Shown here piece by piece: positions 61,611-64,000 of a DNA stretch of 64,000 nt; position 1 is the stretch's first letter; each line of letters starts with the position of its first letter. The DNA is from UBA10646 sp046296295 (GTDB taxonomy: Bacteria > Bacteroidota > Bacteroidia > Chitinophagales > Chitinophagaceae). Made by a program: the position numbers and the translations under genes. Location: assembly GCA_046296295.1 (NCBI GenBank), contig JBKBLG010000001.1, positions 124,001 to 188,000 on the forward strand. The letters are read 5' to 3'. The notes under the pieces are model-generated. The model searched no databases. It saw only the letters and a list, made by a program, of their open reading frames with translations, and was not told the origin of the DNA.

Positions 61611-62330
61611 TTAGTTTAAGAATGGTTTTAAATCTGCTAATGTTATTGCACCTTCGTATATGGCTTTGCCAATGATTACGCCTGTGCAACCCGCCTCGGC
61701 AAGTGTTAAAACATCGTTCATATTAGCTACACCACCACTTGCAATGAGTTGTATAGATGGGAATTTTTGGATAATGTTACGGTACAGTTCGGTAGCCGGA
61801 CCTTCCATTTTTCCATCTTTACTTACATCGGTACAAAACACTTGTTGTATGCCTTTTTGTAAATAGTTTTCTAAAAAATCGTACACCCAAAGGTCGGTAG
61901 TTTCAAGCCAACCGTTAATGGCAATTTTTTCTTGCTTTACATCGGCACCTAAGAAGAATTTATGTGCACCATATTGCTGAAGGAACTGTACAAACAATGC
62001 TTCGTTTTTTACCGCAAGGCTACCAATAGTACACAATGCAGCACCTGAGTTAAACACAATATCAACGTCGGAAGCTTGCTTGATACCGCCCCCAAAATCG
62101 ATGATAAGGTTGGTTTTGCTTGCCAGGGTTTCTAGCACTTTCCAGTTTTTAACAGTGCCGGCTTTTGCACCATCTAAATCAACCAAATGAAGCCTTTGAA
62201 TACCAGCATCTTGAAATTGTAAAGCCACCTCAAGTGGATGCTCGTTGTATATTTTTTTCTGTGTGTAATCGCCTTGTGTTAAGCGAACACACTTGCCTTC
62301 TATAATATCTATCGCCGGAATAATAATCAT
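61611..62330 (-). CDS. hisA: Phosphoribosylformimino-AICAR-P isomerase
   Basis: A 239-residue TIM-barrel isomerase (ProFAR to PRFAR). The first catalytic Asp is in IIPAIDIIEGKCVRL and the second in VFCTDVSKDGKMEG; phosphate loops are FGGGIKQASD and ASGGVANMNDV. The ATG at 62330 is used in place of a TTG at 62339. Repeat copy 62006-62020 encodes SLAVKN. It follows hisH after 25 bases. Confidence 0.95.
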   Translation of the reverse strand: MIIIPAIDIIEGKCVRLTQGDYTQKKIYNEHPLEVALQFQDAGIQRLHLVDLDGAKAGTVKNWKVLETLASKTNLIIDFGGGIKQASDVDIVFNSGAALCTIGSLAVKNEALFVQFLQQYGAHKFFLGADVKQEKIAINGWLETTDLWVYDFLENYLQKGIQQVFCTDVSKDGKMEGPATELYRNIIQKFPSIQLIASGGVANMNDVLTLAEAGCTGVIIGKAIYEGAITLADLKPFLN

Positions 62331-62355
62331 ACTTATCAATTAAGCGTTGAATTGT

Positions 62356-62949
62356 TTAACACAATTCGATAAAATTTTTTAACAATTGTTCACCCGCACT
62401 AGCACTTTTTTCCGGATGAAATTGTACCCCATAAAAATTCTGTTTGTGCAATGCCGCACTAAATGGTTGTATATAGTTGGTTGTAGCAATAGTATCGTTA
62501 CCCTTTGCAGCGTAATAGCTATGTACAAAATAGAAAAAGCTGTTGTTATCAATTTTTTGAAATAAGGGTGTTTGTAATTGATATGTTTTGCTCCAACCCA
62601 TGTGTGGTACTTTTATAGCCTGTTGGTTGGAAACGAATTTTTGAACCCTTTCGGTAAATATGCCTAAACAAGGAGTATTATTTTCTTCGCTGAAACTACA
62701 CATGAGTTGCATCCCCAAACAGATGCCTAAAACAGGTTGCTGTAAATTTTTAATTACCACATCTAGCTTACGATTTTTCAGGTATTGCATCGCAGAACTT
62801 GCTTCACCCACACCCGGAAATATTACCTTATCGGCTTGTTGAATGGTACTAGCATCATCTGTTATAACCGCTGTATAACCCAAACGTTCGAGTGCATAAC
62901 TAACACTACGAATATTACCAGCATTGTATTGTACAATTACTATATTCAT
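62356..62949 (-). CDS. hisH: Imidazole glycerol phosphate synthase, glutamine amidotransferase subunit
   Basis: A 197-residue class I glutamine amidotransferase. The nucleophile Cys is in VLGICLGMQLM and the His-Glu pair in GVQFHPEKSA. The oxyanion strand is IFPGVGEASSAM. It passes ammonia to HisF. It starts only three bases after the trpA stop. Confidence 0.95.
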   Translation of the reverse strand: MNIVIVQYNAGNIRSVSYALERLGYTAVITDDASTIQQADKVIFPGVGEASSAMQYLKNRKLDVVIKNLQQPVLGICLGMQLMCSFSEENNTPCLGIFTERVQKFVSNQQAIKVPHMGWSKTYQLQTPLFQKIDNNSFFYFVHSYYAAKGNDTIATTNYIQPFSAALHKQNFYGVQFHPEKSASAGEQLLKNFIELC

Positions 62950-62952
62950 AAA

Positions 62953-63726
62953 TTATCGTAGGATAGATTGAACAAAATTTTTAGTGGTAAGTGCAACATC
63001 TGTGGGTTGTTGTAACAATGCTTTAATAAATGCAGTACCAATAATACCACCGTTGGCATATTTTGTTACCATTTTAAAACTTGCACTGTCGCTAATACCA
63101 AAACCTACTAAAATTTTATTTTTAAGTTGATATGATTGTAGGCGTTGCAAATAGGTAGTTACACCCGATGTATCTTGTGTTGAACCTGTAACTGAAGATG
63201 AACTCACCGCATAAATAAACCCACTACTTAAGTCATCTATCTTACGAATGCGTGCTTCAGATGTTTCGGGTGTTACAAGGAAAATAAAATTGAGCTCGTA
63301 TTTTTCTACAATAGGCTTATATGTGGTTTCAAACTCGTACATAGGTATATCTGGAATAATTAGGCCATCGATACCTACAGCTTTAGCCTGTGCACAAAAT
63401 TGTTCGAAACCAAATTGCATTACCGGATTAGCATATCCCATTAATATAACAGGCACATGAATGGTTGACCTCATGGTAGCTAGTTGCTCAAACAGTAATG
63501 CTAAGGTCATGCCATTTTGTATAGCAATATTGCTACTCTGCTGAATAACAGGCCCATCGGCAAGTGGATCACTGTAAGGCATACCAAGTTCAATGATATC
63601 AACCCCACTTTCTTGCAGTGCTTGCATAATGGTTAAGGTGTCATTTTTTTGAGGAAAGCCTGCTGTACAATAGATATTAAGTATGGGATGTTGTTGTTGT
63701 TCAAATATTTTTTCTAATCTACTCAT
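62953..63726 (-). CDS. trpA: Tryptophan synthase alpha chain
   Basis: A 257-residue TIM-barrel subunit that releases indole from indole-3-glycerol phosphate. The catalytic Glu and Asp lie in DIIELGMPYSDPLADGPVIQ, and the phosphate loops are YAVSSSSVTGSTQDT and VGFGISDSASF. It follows trpB by 67 bases and directly precedes hisH, so tryptophan and histidine genes share a transcript. Confidence 0.95.
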   Translation of the reverse strand: MSRLEKIFEQQQHPILNIYCTAGFPQKNDTLTIMQALQESGVDIIELGMPYSDPLADGPVIQQSSNIAIQNGMTLALLFEQLATMRSTIHVPVILMGYANPVMQFGFEQFCAQAKAVGIDGLIIPDIPMYEFETTYKPIVEKYELNFIFLVTPETSEARIRKIDDLSSGFIYAVSSSSVTGSTQDTSGVTTYLQRLQSYQLKNKILVGFGISDSASFKMVTKYANGGIIGTAFIKALLQQPTDVALTTKNFVQSILR

Positions 63727-63793
63727 AATAGAAATTACTGTTGAAGTGTGCGACGCAACGAAGCTGCCATATGCACTTAAGCCGATTCATAAA

Positions 63794-64000
63794 TTATAAA
63801 TACTGCATATAAGTTGCCAAATCTTTATCGCCTCTACCGCTTAAACAAACCACCACAATATCGTTAGGTTGAAACTTCATTTGATGCAACGCTGCAAAAG
63901 CATGTGCTGTTTCAAGCGCAGGAATAATACCTTCTAGCCTGCTTACTTCTAATGCAGCATCAATTGCTTGTTGGTCGGTAGCACTCAAAAACAAGCCTCT
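63794..64000 (-). CDS. trpB: Tryptophan synthase beta chain (C-terminal part, cut by window edge)
   Basis: The final 68 codons of trpB; the frame continues past the right end of the window. Recognisable TrpB C-terminal features are SRLEGIIPALETAHAFA and CLSGRGDKDLATYM. The beta subunit joins indole and serine to make tryptophan with PLP. The true start is outside the window. Confidence 0.92.
   Translation of the reverse strand, partial: RGLFLSATDQQAIDAALEVSRLEGIIPALETAHAFAALHQMKFQPNDIVVVCLSGRGDKDLATYMQYL

Larger units (their letters stand above)
49..62020. repeat. Dispersed 15-bp repeat family RCCTTRCGGYAAATG (50 copies)
   Basis: Seen by eye. Forward copies start at 49, 2035, 6797, 9331, 11893, 14011, 15216, 15797, 18197, 19689, 22243, 25920, 30223, 34029, 34975, 39414, 39747, 41296, 44953, 45988, 48753, 49868, 53943 and 58027. 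Reverse copies start at 721, 2078, 3879, 5310, 9829, 11934, 15826, 18215, 22442, 23951, 25635, 26806, 28800, 30804, 32717, 33577, 40224, 43328, 44922, 46717, 47536, 51676, 53982, 58453, 60602 and 62006. The core is CCTTACGGTAAA (28 copies), CCTTGCGGTAAA (11) or CCTTACGGCAAA (11); no copy carries both substitutions. The 3' flank is usually TG. Strand use is balanced (24 forward, 26 reverse). Function is unknown; the pattern resembles DNA uptake sequences. Confidence 0.93.

Noticed and set aside
49..62020. The dispersed motif as REP elements mobilised by a RAYT transposase
   Set aside because: REP sequences are almost wholly intergenic, while more than half of these copies are inside intact genes in frame. 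No RAYT or other transposase is in the window.
49..62020. The dispersed motif as a CRISPR repeat or a phage attachment site
   Set aside because: Copies are not in arrays with uniform spacers and there are no Cas or integrase genes.

Overview
The window looks like chromosomal DNA of a Bacteroidetes bacterium, most likely near the Chitinophagaceae. Reasons: secreted proteins with type IX secretion (T9SS) style C-termini, DUF3276/PUR-alpha, DUF2490, DUF3347, DUF4397 and OMP_b-brl_3 type proteins, a Bacteroidetes-style LptD, TAnnTTTG promoter elements upstream of several starts, and almost no Shine-Dalgarno sequences. No rRNA, tRNA, CRISPR array, insertion sequence or prophage was recognised. The right edge cuts through trpB.

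Layout. 0-13.6 kb is mostly housekeeping: an outer-membrane barrel, an Rrf2 regulator, a YbiT-like ABC-F protein, gmhA, a leftward run from rsmF through a LysM protein, a GT2 glycosyltransferase and rsmG to a polysaccharide deacetylase, a CBS-domain cystathionine beta-synthase, 3-hydroxyacyl-CoA dehydrogenase and lipB. 13.7-21.2 kb runs rightward: a beta-lactamase-like protein, a DUF4397 lipoprotein, an aminotransferase, a stand-alone RlmK-type methyltransferase, a 2-oxoacid dehydrogenase E2, DUF2490. 21.2-22.4 kb is a scar: a 46-codon remnant of a probable YfiT/DinB gene beside an AT-rich orphan secreted gene. 23.2-34.0 kb is a six-gene leftward surface-protein operon with beta-helix proteins, a three-cohesin-like-domain protein, dockerin-like pairs and T9SS tails. 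34.3-53.9 kb has two AraC regulators, an outer-membrane receptor, a second ABC-F protein, ribH, pdhA, dtd, lptD, an amidase, an exporter, an A-type Fe-S protein and a mutase. 54.1-58.0 kb is one giant beta-helix/CARDB adhesin. 58.1-64 kb is an alpha/beta-hydrolase homologue whose nucleophile position is Asn, then a trpB-trpA-hisHAF-hisIE-tlpA operon.

The outstanding feature is a dispersed 15-bp sequence, RCCTTRCGGYAAATG. I count 50 close copies by eye (27 inside genes, 23 between genes), about one per 1.3 kb, on both strands. Chance predicts well under one. Intergenic copies often form inverted pairs at gene ends. Copies inside genes sit mostly in one reading frame, encoding Leu-Thr/Ala-Val/Ala-Asn/Lys, often in signal peptides or linkers. 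The first and tenth bases covary (A with T, G with C). This is the architecture of the Haemophilus and Neisseria DNA uptake sequences. I know of none described in Bacteroidetes, so a DNA-uptake or genome-wide protein-binding signal is the main candidate for an undescribed system here.
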